64,000 nucleotides of DNA from Triatoma infestans (lineage: Eukaryota > Arthropoda > Insecta > Hemiptera > Reduviidae), in the NCBI GenBank assembly GCA_011037195.1, contig JAAEAF010000254.1, positions 1 through 64,000 on the forward strand, in the 5' to 3' direction. A program made the translations under genes and the position numbers. Under the pieces are notes generated by a model. It saw only the letters and a list, made by a program, of their open reading frames with translations, searched no databases and had not been told where the DNA came from. This document shows, piece after piece, positions 1-11,361 of the stretch (the first letter of the stretch is position 1; every line of letters starts with the position of its first letter).

Positions 1-310
1 TTTCATCAGTCTATTTGAGACATTCAACCAGTATTCATTCTAGAGAGAACATCGGTGCCAATTTTTAGTGTTTAACATTTGAGTTCAATCAATCTTGCTA
101 AATATTCTGTATATTTATAAGTTAACTGAGTATTTTCAATTAATAATTACTTGTGAATTTACTAAATTAATATATAGTTAAATTATTTATTGAAAGAAGT
201 GGTGATTTCTTCTTTACATCTTGATACTTCTCTCTTCTCTTAAACATATTCACAACGCTCACACCACAAGCTAACATTCACACAACTACACCTAGCCAAT
301 CACATAAAAT
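1..310 (+). repeat. 5' LTR (3' portion) of a decayed Gypsy-like element
   Basis: This stretch matches 8248-8564 almost base for base, starting with 'tctatttgagacattcaacc' in both, in the same orientation and about 8.25 kb apart. It is followed at once by a primer-binding-site-like TGGTGGCAGCGGTGGGA. That combination is the layout of a 5' LTR followed by a PBS, with the LTR cut off by the window start. The two copies differ by scattered substitutions and small indels, so the element is not recent. Confidence 0.7.
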
Positions 311-328
311 TGGTGGCAGCGGTGGGAT
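311..328 (+). promoter_or_regulatory. Primer-binding-site-like sequence
   Basis: TGGTGGCAGCGGTGGGAT begins with the TGG expected opposite the CCA end of a tRNA primer and directly abuts the LTR end. In LTR retrotransposons this site primes minus-strand DNA synthesis. I did not assign the tRNA. The equivalent position after the 3' LTR copy (about 8565) lacks it, as expected for sequence outside an element. Confidence 0.55.
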
Positions 329-739
329 ATTATCAAGCAGAATCCACAAATTAACAAGTACGTGCCTTTTCAATTAGCTAATTGAAAAAATTATCCATCA
401 GATAATTTTATTGCCGCTTTCTCAGCGGAAATATCTTAATTATTCCTCATAATTGAATTTCTTTTTTAAATGTTTATATTTGCACCACTGCACCCTTATC
501 CCTTGTGAATTTTGAATTTGAGTTTTCTTAATAGATCGGAAATTGTGTAAATATTACGTGACCATAATCTCTCTCTCTTAAAGTACTTAATTCAGTTGAA
601 AAATATAATCTTTCCCCAAACAATTCACTCATTCCCAAAATGTTGGACAAGATATGAATATCGACACCGCTATTGAATACTTACTGCTCAATAGTAATTA
701 GCCAATCCTGCAGCCATCCTTAACAATCAACCTGCAAGC

Positions 740-910
740 CCCTTAAGGAATTTACAATTAATTAATAGTTTGCCCACCTTTGATGGCGAAAACTAACCAA
801 TGTTTCGAACTTCCTTGACCAAATTAATCATTGCGCTAGGCTTTCTAACTGGGATGATGCTGCAAAGTTGGAAATCCTTGCACTTAATTTTCTCTTTTCA
901 AAATTCCTTT
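740..910 (+). pseudogene. Gag capsid remnant of the LTR element
   Basis: Short stretches in shifting frames read like retrotransposon capsid: 'LPTFDGEN' near 772 and 'NWDDAAKLEIL' near 848. They are interrupted by stops and frameshifts. No zinc knuckle or protease follows, and the next recognisable coding sequence is integrase at about 1.14 kb, so most of gag-pol is deleted. The identification rests on these two short motifs and the LTR context. Confidence 0.4.
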
Positions 911-1140
911 AATTTTTCCTTGCAAAATTCCCTTTTCAAATAGCGCTCAAACGCAACCAAATCAATGCAATTCAACAGCTAAATTTACCAAAATCTCTGC
1001 AACTACGCCACAAAATTTCAGTGCCACCTCGCGCACACATAATACAGAACATACACTGTATACAAAAATTCCTCTCAACACACAAATTACGAAACAGATA
1101 TCTACCACTTGTAAAAGCTGCACAATTCAAGTCCGAATAC

Positions 1141-1437
1141 CTCGACAGGCTATTCTCCTCTTGAACTCATATTTGGTAGTAAGTTCAAATTTCCTTGGCT
1201 AACAAACTTCCCAACACGTGATCTCGATAATTTTAATATTCACAAGGACACTATACAATAAAATTAAAGAGTACGCGCTTCGGCGAAGGAAAGTAATGAA
1301 GAAGCAAAATTTACTAGGGCCAAATATTATAATCGAAATGTATGCAAACATAAGTTTCAGGTTAACCACAATGTTTGCCTCAAAATTTTCAAACCTCAGG
1401 CAAAGTTGGTTGTAAATTTTCGGGACCTACAAAATAG
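1141..1437 (+). pseudogene. Gypsy-type integrase C-terminal remnant
   Basis: The first frame encodes 'STGYSPLELIFG', the typical motif after the integrase catalytic core in Gypsy elements, and then hits a stop near 1259. A second frame continues with 'NEEAKFTRAKYYNRN' and 'KHKFQVNHNVCLK', the usual lysine-rich helix and SH3-like fold. It is a dead remnant with a frameshift and stops. It lies between the 5' LTR and the nested LINEs and belongs to the same decayed element as the pol tail at 7.74-8.08 kb. Confidence 0.6.
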
Positions 1438-1645
1438 ATAATTATACCTCAACCATACTATACGCTTACGTATGAAAGACAGCAAAAAGGTGGTACAATT
1501 AAAACAGCGGTAAAATTAAAAAGACATGATAAGGAAAGTCCCAGAATCCCAAAATAAACCTATGGTTCTGCGCGACCAACGTAAATCATGAAATTCTAGA
1601 AATCATACTCACTCTACATAACACAATTCTCAAACTCTACATATT

Positions 1646-1654
<9 letters not shown>

Positions 1655-1685
<31 letters not shown>

Positions 1686-1801
1686 AAATTAAAGAGTACG
1701 CGCTTCGGCGAAGGAAAGTAATGAAGAAGCAAAATTTACTAGGGCCAAATTATATATATATAATGGTATATATATGTTTGTTGTATATATATATATATAT
1801 A
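1655..1801. repeat. (TA)n microsatellite, interrupted
   Basis: Runs of alternating TA occur on both sides of the duplicated integrase fragment. They mark the junction between the LTR-element relic and the LINE fragment that begins at about 1811. Confidence 0.85.
1681..1749 (+). repeat. Duplicated integrase fragment flanked by (TA)n
   Basis: About 69 bp starting 'taataaaattaaagagtacg' repeat 1254-1322 of the integrase relic almost perfectly. The duplicate sits between two TA microsatellites (about 1655-1680 and 1749-1801), which suggests a slippage or template-switch duplication at the TA tract. Confidence 0.75.
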
Positions 1802-1810
1802 ACAAAAGAG

Positions 1811-3255
1811 AAGCCAAATATTTGCATTTTTTGTGGATCTTACTGCGGCTTTTGATTCTATTGACCGCTATGCCTTGTCATATAAGCTTTATGAGATAGG
1901 ATTACCCACTAAAATAATTCGGGTAATAGAACAATTATATCAGGGTTCGCTTAGTGGAGTGTGGTGCAAAGAAGGAATTACGGACATGTTTGAAAATAAA
2001 ATGGGCTTGAGACAAGGTTGTTTGTTAAGTCCTCTGTTATTTGCGCTATTTATTAATGATTTAGAAAACTATCTCCCGGATGGAGTATTTTTAGGCAATA
2101 TCAATATAAAACTATTGGCGTATGCCGATGATATTGTGTTATTATCATCTGATGTAAAATCATTACAGAAGTCCATTAATGCTCTGGAAAATTATTGTCA
2201 AAGATGGAATTTAAAACTTAACCTTGGCAAATCTCAAATTATGGTTTTTAGGAATGGAGGTAAACCTGCTAAGTATGAAAAATGGTCGTACGAAAAGAGA
2301 AAATTCATGTCGTTAACAGTTATAAATATTTGGGTATCTTATTAAAGCCAACTTTATCTTTTAAAAAACATCTATCAGCAGGACTATCGAAAGCAAAATT
2401 AGGGCTCAATTCAATTTGGAAAAATGTAATATTGAATAAGAACAAAAATTTTCAGCAAAACGGAATGTGTTTAATTCTGTATCAAGAGCTATTTTATGCT
2501 ATGGCGGTCAGATATAGGGTGGAAATGCTTATCTAGAAGTAGAAAAACTGCTTAGATTTTTTATTAAAAAAATATTACAGTTACCTCAGTATACGCCAAT
2601 ATATATTTTACATCTTGAAACTAGAATTTCGCCCTTGTACCTGTATACTTTGAAATTGCAACATGATTATATTGTCAAAACTTTAAATCTGCCAGTAAAT
2701 AGACTTCCTAAATTATTGGCATGTAAAACAATTGAGTCTAAAACATATTGGTTTAAAGATGTGGCAGAAGTTTTGGCAAAATATAGCATTAATACTGTTC
2801 TGGATTTTGGAGATACTCGAATCTTAGAATGTCAGTTTAGAAAATTGAGAGATGAAATTTCAATTCAAACAAATAACGAGTTTATTACAGCTGCAAGAAA
2901 TTCAAAAAGATTTTACTGTATAAAGATTTAAGTTATAATCAAAGTTATATATGACATGCTATTAAAAGATGCCATTTGGATCATTAAAATAAGAGGTGAA
3001 TTTTTAAATCTGAATGGTAAACCTTTCACACAAGGACACTCCACGTGCCCTCTATGTTATATATGTGAGAATGAGGATGTTTACCACTTTGTAGCTATTT
3101 GTACAAAGCTAAGCGGTATTAGACTTAAGTGGTTCAAACAAGTATATTTAGAAGGTAATGAGTTTATTAATTGCGTCAATGGAGATAAGTGGTCGAGGCT
3201 TATAGGATATCGTAAAGAGGCATGGTTGTATAGAGAAAGATTTTTAGGAGCATAA
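1811..3255 (+). mobile_element. 5'-truncated LINE: reverse transcriptase to C-terminal zinc motif
   Basis: This is reverse transcriptase of a non-LTR retrotransposon, which would copy element RNA at the nicked target. Visible motifs, in order: 'FVDLTAAFDSI' (first catalytic Asp, about 1832), 'GLRQGCLLSPLLFALF', 'LAYADDIVLLS' (catalytic YADD, about 2115) and 'NLKLNLGKSQIMVF'. After frameshifts near 2340 and 2535 comes a thumb/linker region, then a CX2C-X7-HX4C-like cluster ('CPLCYICENEDVYHF', about 3045). The sequence stops at 3255 with several in-frame breaks. The 5' end is truncated within the RT. The same C-terminal style is seen in the antisense LINE at 11.76-13.67 kb, so they may share a clade, which I leave unnamed. 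It is nested inside the LTR element. Confidence 0.8.
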
Positions 3256-4277
3256 TGGTATATTTTGTGACATGATACTAGTTCTAAATGGACAAGGTTT
3301 ATTATGTACTTATGCTTTATATCTATAGAAAAAAAAAAAATAAGTTGTAGTTTAGTTCACGTTGAGAAAGTTTGTAGAAAGCTCCCGTTGAGATTTTAAG
3401 TTGTTTTTTAATTTCATTACGCATTGTTTTGTAACCCATCTTATAATTTAAAAAACAGCTTTTATTATTTCTCCTGTATATATCTCTGCGTTCGTTCAAA
3501 GGTAGATAATTTTTCTTTGAACTCCTCGGACGGTCTTTTGACCACCTAGTATTTATTGTCATTTTGTTTATACCAGGATTATTTATTTTGTTTTATATGT
3601 AAATAGTTTTGAAATAAAGACAATTATTATATATATATATATTATAAAATAAATAAATAATTAAAAAATAATAAAATAAATAAATAAAATGTATGGAATC
3701 AATTAGTCTTAAGAAAAAAAAATGTATAAAGTATATTGATACAATTAATTTAATGCTTAATTAACATTATTTTTGTTACAGTAGCGCCACTTCGTCCCAG
3801 CAGTTTAAGAATTCATTCATTTAATTTGGTGTATTGTTTTTGGTTATGACAATATTTTTAAATAACAATTACCAATTTATTTTTGTTACAGATTCCAACA
3901 TCTGAAGGCTATGATTCGAATCATTGTTCTTCATCTTTTTTAATTTATTTAATTGTAATACAGTACAAACAAAAAATTATTTTGCCTGTAATGCTGTTGT
4001 CTGGCGGGTAGAACGTGTGCAGGTACTCCATCCAATGATGGCCCTGTTGGAGTGATTTGTTTATGAAGTGAAGAAATGAAATGAATGTATGGGTGTGAAT
4101 GTAATTATGCTAGTTCATAATGTCGTTAGTGAGGTCTGTCAGTCAGTATGAAGTTTGTCTTCGGTGGATATAACAAGTCTTGTGGTCATTAATATATCTA
4201 TTTTTTTTTTATACGTTGACTATTTAAATTTGTTTGATATTTTTGTATGATAATATTGATGTATTTGTATTATATTG
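3256..4277. other. AT-rich stretch without recognised genes
   Basis: This holds the 3' flank of the LINE fragment, a (TA)n run near 3625 and A/T homopolymers. I see no convincing coding sequence on either strand. It contains two short 'ttttgttacag'-type motifs (about 3771 and 3881). Confidence 0.5.
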
Positions 4278-4381
4278 GACTAATTTATCTTAAAAAAGAT
4301 CTTTATCTTTATCTTAAAAAAGATCTTTATCTTTATCTTAAAAAAGATCTTTATCTTTGTCTTAAAAAAGATAAATTAGTC
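4278..4381. repeat. 24-bp tandem array enclosed by inverted arms
   Basis: A unit close to 'cttaaaaaagatctttatct' plus 'ttat' is repeated about 3.5 times. It is bracketed by the perfect 14-bp inverted pair gactaatttatctt (4278-4291) and aagataaattagtc (4368-4381). Confidence 0.85.
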
Positions 4382-5225
4382 AACAATAAATAATTATTTC
4401 AGTAATTAGTAAACAATAAACTAACAAAAAAGTTATATTCGCCTAAAACTTCGAATAATTAATCGAATATTCTATTTCATTGTCGTATATAAGTGTTTTG
4501 TCATTTTAAAAATTTTATGTTAAAGGTATCTAGGAAACGCAGCGTAGCTGAGAAAACTGATTGCCATACAAACGGCCCAAATAAGTGTGCATACTCCTCA
4601 AACTAGCTATTTCAATAGCTAATTATTAAAACATATCTAAGTTATCTTCAAAATTTGCAATAACCTTCAACATCCATTTATTAATTAAGTGCATGTGCAA
4701 TAATATAATTGCATGTCTATGAATATAATTGCATATCCATGAATATAATTGCATGTTAGTTGTAAGAATGAATTAAATTTATGTATCATTTAAATTCATT
4801 TGAGAATATCATTTATGCATCACTCTCAGATCTACAACGTTCTCCGAAAGGAATAGATCTTCAACTTGGGATTCATCATAATACTGCGATCATACATCCC
4901 TGCGCATCCTGCCAATCTGCTCGCAAATGAAACTAAACACAAATAAAACTAAACTAAAAACAAATATAACTAAACTAAAATAAATAATTGAACTGAAATA
5001 AATAAACGTAAATTAATTAAATTAACTGCAATATAATCACTATAATATAATATGATATAATTTTAACTAACAAACAAAACGTATTTAAAGCAAACAAACA
5101 TTTAAATACTAATAAAGAATAGACGATTCGCTAGCTACACAACACTACGAGAACTACGAACTACAATTAAACTATACGTTTACAATTAAACTATAAATTA
5201 AATAACTTCTAAACTCACGTTTTTT
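4382..5225. other. AT-rich spacer with minor tandem repeats
   Basis: A roughly 23-bp unit ('atgaatataattgcat' core) is repeated three times around 4695-4760. A degenerate 'aaactaaactaaa' run lies around 4925-5000. No coding sequence is recognised. Confidence 0.5.
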
Positions 5226-6668
5226 CTTTTAGAAAATAGTGTCATCCCAGATAATCAGCATGGATTTCTACCTGGTAGATCTGTCCTCAGTAATTTGCTG
5301 AGATCTGTAGACATCTGGACCAAAGAATTGGAGGATCATAGACCCGTGGACGTTATTTACATAGACTTTAAAGCCGCTTTCGATTCAGTTCCACAAGGCT
5401 TCTCTCGTACAAACTTGAACATATTGGTATAAGGAATAATATTCTGTTATGGGTAGCTGACTTCTTATCGGGACGCACGTTTCAAGTGACAGTTGATGGA
5501 ATGTTATCTGCTTCTATGGATGTACTCAGCGGAGTTCCACAAGGTTCCGTTTTGGGTCCGCTGTTATTTATTGCCTATATCTCAGATCTCAACTTTCTTT
5601 CACACTCCGAATACTATGCAGACGACTGTAAGTTTTTTAATAACCCCCTGACAGATAACCACACAATCAAGCAGGATTTAGTAAGACTTGAGCTTTGGTG
5701 CAGTCTGTGGCTTTTACAAGTCAACACAAGTAAATGTTCAATATTACACTTGGGTCATAATAATCCATGTCACCTTTACTGTATAAATGAAACACAGCTC
5801 AATCTGTTGAAGAAATCTTGGACCTTGGAGTGTTGGTTTCTAACGACCTAAAGTGGGGCAAGCAAGTGACTAAAGTAGTTAAAAAATGCAATAGTTTAAT
5901 GTATATTATAAGAAAGTCTTTTCCTGACATCAGCCCAGACAACCTGAGAAGAGTCTACACTACATATGTTCGTCCACTCTTGGAATTCGCTATTCCGATA
6001 TGGTCTCCTCATCTTTCTCAGGACAAAAATCTCTTAGAATCAGTTCAAAGAAAAATGTCTAAAATGTCTCCATCTCTGAAAACTCTATCTTATTCTGAGA
6101 GACTAAAGGTGCTTAATTTATCCGATCTGGACACTAGAAGAACTAGAGGGGATATGATCGAGGTGTTCAAGATTTTAACTGGATATTACACATGTGACAT
6201 GTCTTCTCTCTTTGTAAGAAGATATTTGAACTATTTACGGGGCCATCACATGACTCTAGAATGTTCTCACAGTTCGTTCTGTCTTCCCATGGAATGGCTT
6301 GCCATCTACTGTTGTTAACGCTTCATCTAAGAACTCTTTTAAGTACAAATATGACACTTTTCACAAAGTTACATAAATAACGTCAACTATATTTTCTATT
6401 TTTGTATTATGTGTCATTTACTTTTAGGTATATATGGTTAGTGCTATATTTAAGAAGTTTCAATTTATTTAATTTTGTATACGTATATTATTTTTCTATA
6501 TTCTACTTATTGTTTCTAAATTCTATATTCTGTTGTGTAATATATTCTAAGTCACTTCATTAACCTAAGTACTTTAATTTTGTTAACCTCTTGTACCAAG
6601 CTATTTTGTACAATTTTGCGAGCTATCACCGGCTTTGCCGCTTGCTCATTCGTAATAATAATAATAAT
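5226..6668 (+). mobile_element. CR1-like LINE, 5'-truncated, with (AAT)n tail
   Basis: RT motifs in order: 'NQHGFLPGRSVLSNLL' (about 5257), 'VIYIDFKAAFDSVP' (first catalytic Asp, about 5351), a frameshift near 5400, 'GVPQGSVLGPLLF' (about 5531) and 'YYADDCKFF' (catalytic YADD, about 5612). A second frameshift near 5815 is followed by 'LGVLVSNDLKW' and 'RPLLEFAIPIWSP'. It then ends in 'LSYSERLKVLNL' and 'TRRTRGDMIEVFKIL', a C-terminal block characteristic of CR1-superfamily LINEs. The 3' end carries (AAT)n at about 6651-6668, as is common for CR1/L2 tails instead of poly(A). Frameshifts and 5' truncation make it non-functional. It is nested in the LTR element. Confidence 0.8.
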
Positions 6669-7736
6669 TAAAATTAAATCAAAAATAAAATTATAACCTA
6701 CAATCATCATAGTAAATAAGAACTAAAACTAAAAATTATACATATGCTTGCAAATGCAGGAATTATTATTACTAGAATGTACGATTAGGTTGACAATAAA
6801 TTGTTATTCCACAAATGAAAAAGATGGACACCAACTAACTGGACGCATTTCCGAAGGGAATTAATAAAAAATATACAATAAATATGCCGGCATATGCAGC
6901 AATTATTAATTTAGGTTGACAAATGTTACTCCACAGATGGATCAACTGGACTTATTTTAAATGGAAATAATAGACTAACTACACAATTCCAAACGGAAAT
7001 TGACAAATCACAAAATTTCAAAAGAGAAATAAACTAACTGCACAACATTGCCAAATGAAAATAATAGACTAACTGCATGACATTTCCAAATGGAAATTGA
7101 CCATCTACACATTTCCATAGGGAAATTGATAACATACTAACTAATACACTAAATCACACTAAAAATAAAACATTAAATCTATAACTAGAACTAAAATCTT
7201 ATACTTTATCTTAGTAATTAGCTGTTTTATGTGTTAAAAACCTTATTCAATACCCTTCCTTCATTTTTTTTTTTTTGTATTATTAATCACCACACTAATA
7301 AAGAGTTTTTCTCATTTTGGTGATATATATACAAATTATAAAAATGTATGTAATGTTATTTTGTAATTTTTCTTGTTGTTTTACATATAATTATTATTAA
7401 TTTTCCTATTTATTTTAACTAATATGTTTGCATTTTTTGAAATATCATGGTGTATTTATAATTCTACTAATTCATTTAATTTTCATAAATTTTATTGCCC
7501 TTAATTTTCTTTAAATGTATCTAATATGTGTTCAATTTTTTTAGTTATTTAAGATTGTTTTTTCGTTTATGTATAGTCATTTCAGGAAAGTCATACGCAT
7601 TTTGGTTTATATTATTAGGAAGACACATTTGCATACTGAGTCACTTCAACAATTCAAGAAATCAAGAAAGTACATGCATCCTTACAGTACCATCACGCAG
7701 AAGCCTACATTGATCGCCTTGTCTACCCTTGCCAAT
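6669..7736. other. AT-rich interior of the LTR element
   Basis: Degenerate repeats of a 'ttccaaatggaaattga'-like motif occur between about 6840 and 7135. The rest is AT-rich with no recognised protein. I read it as decayed internal sequence of the LTR element. Confidence 0.4.
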
Positions 7737-8080
7737 TACTTGTTCCAGAGCAACGCTTAATCTCTCAAACAGCGTTCGCTCGAGAAAAAGACGTTCCACC
7801 ACCAGAGCAACGCTCAATCACTCCAGCAGCGTTCGCTCGAGAAAAAGACGTTCCATCACTAGAGCAGTGCTCACACATTCAAGCAGCGTTTGTTCCAGAA
7901 AAAGATGCCTTAGTCTCTCGCACGACTACCTTGCGGAGGTTAGACACACGCCTCCCGCCAGGCCAGAGGTTAACCTTCAAGCCTCTACAAGTCGACATTA
8001 CCTCCCAAATTTTTCGTGCCGAAAAATTTCTCCAGGGGGGGGATAATATAGTGGAAGAAGCATATAGAAATTTGAAATAG
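7737..8080 (+). pseudogene. Pol C-terminal tail with a 54-bp repeat
   Basis: One open frame runs from about 7737 to a stop at 8078-8080. It contains three copies of an 18-residue unit around 'AFAREKDVP', encoded by a roughly 54-bp repeat, then 'RLDTRLPPGQRLTFKPLQ' and 'FLQGGDNIVEE'. The frame runs through the polypurine tract (about 8033-8043) and ends about 36 bp inside the 3' LTR. This is how many Gypsy-type pol frames end, so I assign it to the tail downstream of integrase. The rest of pol is missing here. Confidence 0.5.
8033..8043 (+). promoter_or_regulatory. Polypurine tract
   Basis: The tract cagggggggga lies directly before the 3' LTR. This is the usual plus-strand primer site of an LTR retrotransposon. 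Confidence 0.6.
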
Positions 8081-8564
8081 ATTTTATATTTTAAGTAAAT
8101 TCAGTTTTACAAGGAGAAAGGTACATTGACTGGAAAAAGGGTAAAACCCAGGTACAAGACACCGTTAGAGAGAACGGAGAACTTAGCCACTCTTTGTCTT
8201 TTACCCCTACTAGAAATAAAATATAAAAAGGCTACCAAGAGAAGCATTCTTTCATCCGTCTATTTGAGACATTCAACCAGTATTCATTCTAGAGAGAACA
8301 TCAGTGCCAATTTTTAGTGTTTAACATTTGAGTTCAATCAATCTAGCTAAATATTCTATATATTCTATATATTTATAAGTTAACTGAGTATTTTCAATTA
8401 ATAATTACTTGTGAAGTTACTAAATTAATATATAGTTAAATTATTTATTGAAAGCAGTGGCGACTTCTTTATATCTTAATACTTATCTCTTCTCTTAAAC
8501 ATATTCACAACGCTCACGCCACAAGCTACAAGATTCACACAACATCTAACCAGTCGCATTAAAC
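8044..8564 (+). repeat. 3' LTR of the decayed Gypsy-like element
   Basis: It begins after the polypurine tract. Its second half (8248-8564) duplicates 1-310. A TATA box is visible at about 8221-8229 (atataaaaa), and the copy shared with the window start begins some 25 bp downstream. U3 is therefore roughly 8044-8250, and R/U5 roughly 8250-8564. The LTR is about 520 bp. The precise ends are uncertain because no clear TG...CA boundary is visible. Confidence 0.65.
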
Positions 8565-8904
8565 TAGCTAAAACCGCTATAACTAACCCAACTCCAAGGT
8601 GAAACAATAAATTACTGAAACACAAAACATACACTCCGTCTACCCAAGTAAATCTCCCCAAGTTATTGGTCGTGACAGGGTGAGCACTGCGAACTTAAAA
8701 GCATTATATGCACTCACATTTTTTAGCAGTAAGGAAAAAGAATCATTATTTAGGTCAATATGAAAACCAAAGGTTAGATGTAAATTTATGCGGATATCTT
8801 CGCAGCACATACATTCTAAAATATGTTCCGCTTTTCTTCTTCACCGACAACGACCATCTTTCCCAAACTCATTCCACACATTTGCCTTTTTTTTGTCCAT
8901 GCCC
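8565..8904. other. Stretch with no recognised feature
   Basis: Sequence following the LTR. The open frames here are short, and I see no protein family in them. Confidence 0.4.
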
Positions 8905-9335
8905 AGTCACCATCTCGATACTGCATAAGAGAAATCTCTAGGGACTGCTGTAGGTCCCGCTGTCGCAGCGGGTAAAAATTTGCAGGTTATCCTTCCTTTT
9001 AAAGATGTGGACCAATGGAATTTCCATTTCTCAGGCAGATCTTGCTGAAGTTTTTTCCTTCTTGCATTTGTTAACCAAATGTTATAGTATTCACTTAAAT
9101 CTCCATCTGGCAAGGGTTCCACTGAAATTCTCCCAAAACCCACTGTTTTTCCCCCTCCTGAAAAATAATTTAGGGCCAACTTTATAATTACTACATCCAG
9201 TGGAAGACATCCTGTCAAAACCTGCAGAGCCTCAGTTGAAGTTGTGCGACTGAAATTACCCATGAGTAGCAACATAGAAATGTGAATTGCCAACACATGT
9301 TTAGAAAACACCGAACTGCATACCCTGTGTGACCA
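8905..9335 (-). mobile_element. R1/I-type LINE fragment (post-RT region)
   Basis: The minus strand encodes 'TTSTEALQVLTGCLPLDV', a typical block between the RT and C-terminal domains of R1/I-type LINEs, then 'WLTNARRKKLQQDLPEKW' and 'GRITCKFLPAAT'. No RT core or RNase H motif is present, so this is an internal fragment truncated at both ends. It contains no stop over about 130 codons, suggesting a modest age. Confidence 0.65.
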
Positions 9336-10184
9336 TACACAAGAGCAATGTAGTAGTGTAGCAAGTAAGATCTTCCGTGCATTATCTTTACTGTCTTCTT
9401 CTTAAGACACCAGGCCTTTCACGTGACATGTGTTACCAATTAATCTCTTACGTCTTTAATTCTTTAATATGGGGGACAAAGCATAATTTATTGTCCAATA
9501 CATACTTAAGTATTTAACCTGCTGGACCATTTCACATGTTGGCACTAAGTGAACTATGGCTGCCTAGTTAAAGCAAGCCTATCTTTACACAAAATTGCAA
9601 CTGTTTTTTCATATGACTTACGAAGCTTATTTCAGTGCTCCATGCATACAGCGACGAAAGCATTTAATTCTAACTGAGCATGACTATGGCCACCTATCAC
9701 AAATACGAATCATTAGCACATGTGATCTCCACCTAGCTACACCAGGTATACTTGTGGCGCGTTAGTAATTTAGTCATCCAAAAAACTGAAGTCTGATCTT
9801 ACCACTAGTATTCTATACCATAAGAATGATGAGTTTAAATAAATTTATCGGAAAAGACATTAACCTAAGTCATGCAAACAAACTTTGCCATCAGAGATTG
9901 TCAAACGCACTGCGATATCAATAAAAATTCATCACGTACTTGAAATCTACATTTATGGATTTTATTAGTGACTGAATTGCATCTTCCTTACATTTCCCAG
10001 GTTCAAAACCGTGTTGTACAGTGCTAGGCCTTTCCTTTCATATAAACTAACAAACTATACAATGTACATTGCGTTCTAAGATTTTGCCTAAAGTTGAACC
10101 AAAAATCGCAGAAAGTTCAAAGTAAATATTTCGTTAAATATTTAGTCTAAATAATTACACTAAATCTTCTCAGGACACCTGAGA
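9336..10184. other. Stretch with no recognised feature
   Basis: Mixed-composition sequence. I see no coding family, no tandem array and no RNA gene. Confidence 0.4.
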
Positions 10185-10640
10185 ATAAGCATCTCATAGA
10201 AATCGTTCAACCGGAAGTGCCACTTTACTGAATGGTTTCTTCAGTTGTGATTTTCTCGAACATTTTCTTTACGATTTCTTTAAACTTGGTATATCAACTC
10301 ACGTACAAAGAGCTACAACTTTTATTTGAAACATCTCTCAGAGTAAATTCATTTAAGGCGACTTTTGGGGGAAGGGGTGGGGTTATAATTTCCTCTAAAG
10401 TGCTGTCATAGTTAATTATGACAGCACTTTAAATTTCTCTCATCTAAACAAAATTAAAAGAAATAAATAGATTGCCCAAATTCCTAGTGTCAAGAAAATT
10501 AGTTCACTGGAAGTGCGTTTTTACTGAACAGTTTTCCATTTTTCGCGATTTTCTCCATAAAATCACCGATGATTTCATCAAATTTGGTACACTAACTATC
10601 AAATTTGTCAATTACAATTTTGTAAACTGCAGAAAGAGAA
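10185..10640 (+). repeat. Two diverged direct copies of a ~130-bp unit
   Basis: The blocks at about 10200-10330 and 10490-10640 share 'ggaagtgc', 'tttactgaa', 'gattttctc' and 'gatttc...aaa.ttggta' in the same order. They are about 295 bp apart. Between them lies the perfect hairpin at 10396-10431. Confidence 0.55.
10396..10431. repeat. Perfect 15-bp inverted repeat (hairpin)
   Basis: The arms taaagtgctgtcata (10396-10410) and tatgacagcacttta (10417-10431) are exact reverse complements around a 6-nt loop, gttaat. Confidence 0.95.
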
Positions 10641-11204
10641 AGTCGTGTGAGTGGTTTACGCCAGTCTTTTTTATTTCCGGAACGCGCTTCAGCGAGTGCA
10701 CGGAGAGCTGGGGGGGCGGATCCCCCGAATAAGATCCGTGTTCTCGTGTGGGGTATAAAAGGCTCCCGATTAATTAATAAAAAAAAACTTATCAATGTAA
10801 ATCACTAACACTGAGCAAAATCAACTTTCCTTACATACACGCTCGAAAACAAATGAAAATTTCTGTAGATTTCAGTATTGGCAGCAGTTACTGATAAGGA
10901 TCAGATAATTACATCATACTATACTATTAATTATTGTATATATGTAATTATTATTATGTTATTATTTCTTTCTTTTTACTTTTTCATTTTTCGGCTGCCC
11001 CCAAAGTTGCCGCCCCGTGCAATTGCACGGCGTGCACTGCCGATAGAGCCGGCCATGAAACCTCAACGTATTCAGAAATTGTCTGATTAATTCTGAACTG
11101 ACCATTCATGTTCTTTCCTAATAATAAAGGTGTGTCATTAGAGTAATTTTGCAAATCAGAAATAGTATCATTAAAGAAAACAAACTTTCTTATAGAAAAA
11201 CTTG

Positions 11205-11337
11205 AGTGTACAAACTGATTTTGGTCGATGCAAGTCTGTGTTATCACACTGTTTATCAAGATATATTGATGATGTGCGAACGCCCGAAACCTGTCGATAG
11301 CCACAAAATGAAGCAGACTATCACGGAAAATATCTCT
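11205..11337 (+). repeat. Hammerhead-like short repeat, copy 1 (degenerate)
   Basis: It aligns along its length with 56455-56586, sharing 'gcaagtctgtgtt', 'gcgaacgcccgaaacc' and 'cacaaaatgaagcag', and with the end of the window on the opposite strand. The core reads TTGATGA instead of CTGANGA. It is followed directly by (ATT)n at 11338-11361. Confidence 0.75.
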
Positions 11338-11361
11338 GATTATTATTATTATTATTATTAT
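11338..11361. repeat. (ATT)n microsatellite
   Basis: About eight ATT units directly abut the end of the short repeat. Confidence 0.9.

Noticed and set aside
10740..10765. TATA box gtataaaaggctcccg as a promoter
   Set aside because: No initiator, exon or coding sequence follows, and the surroundings are decayed repeats.
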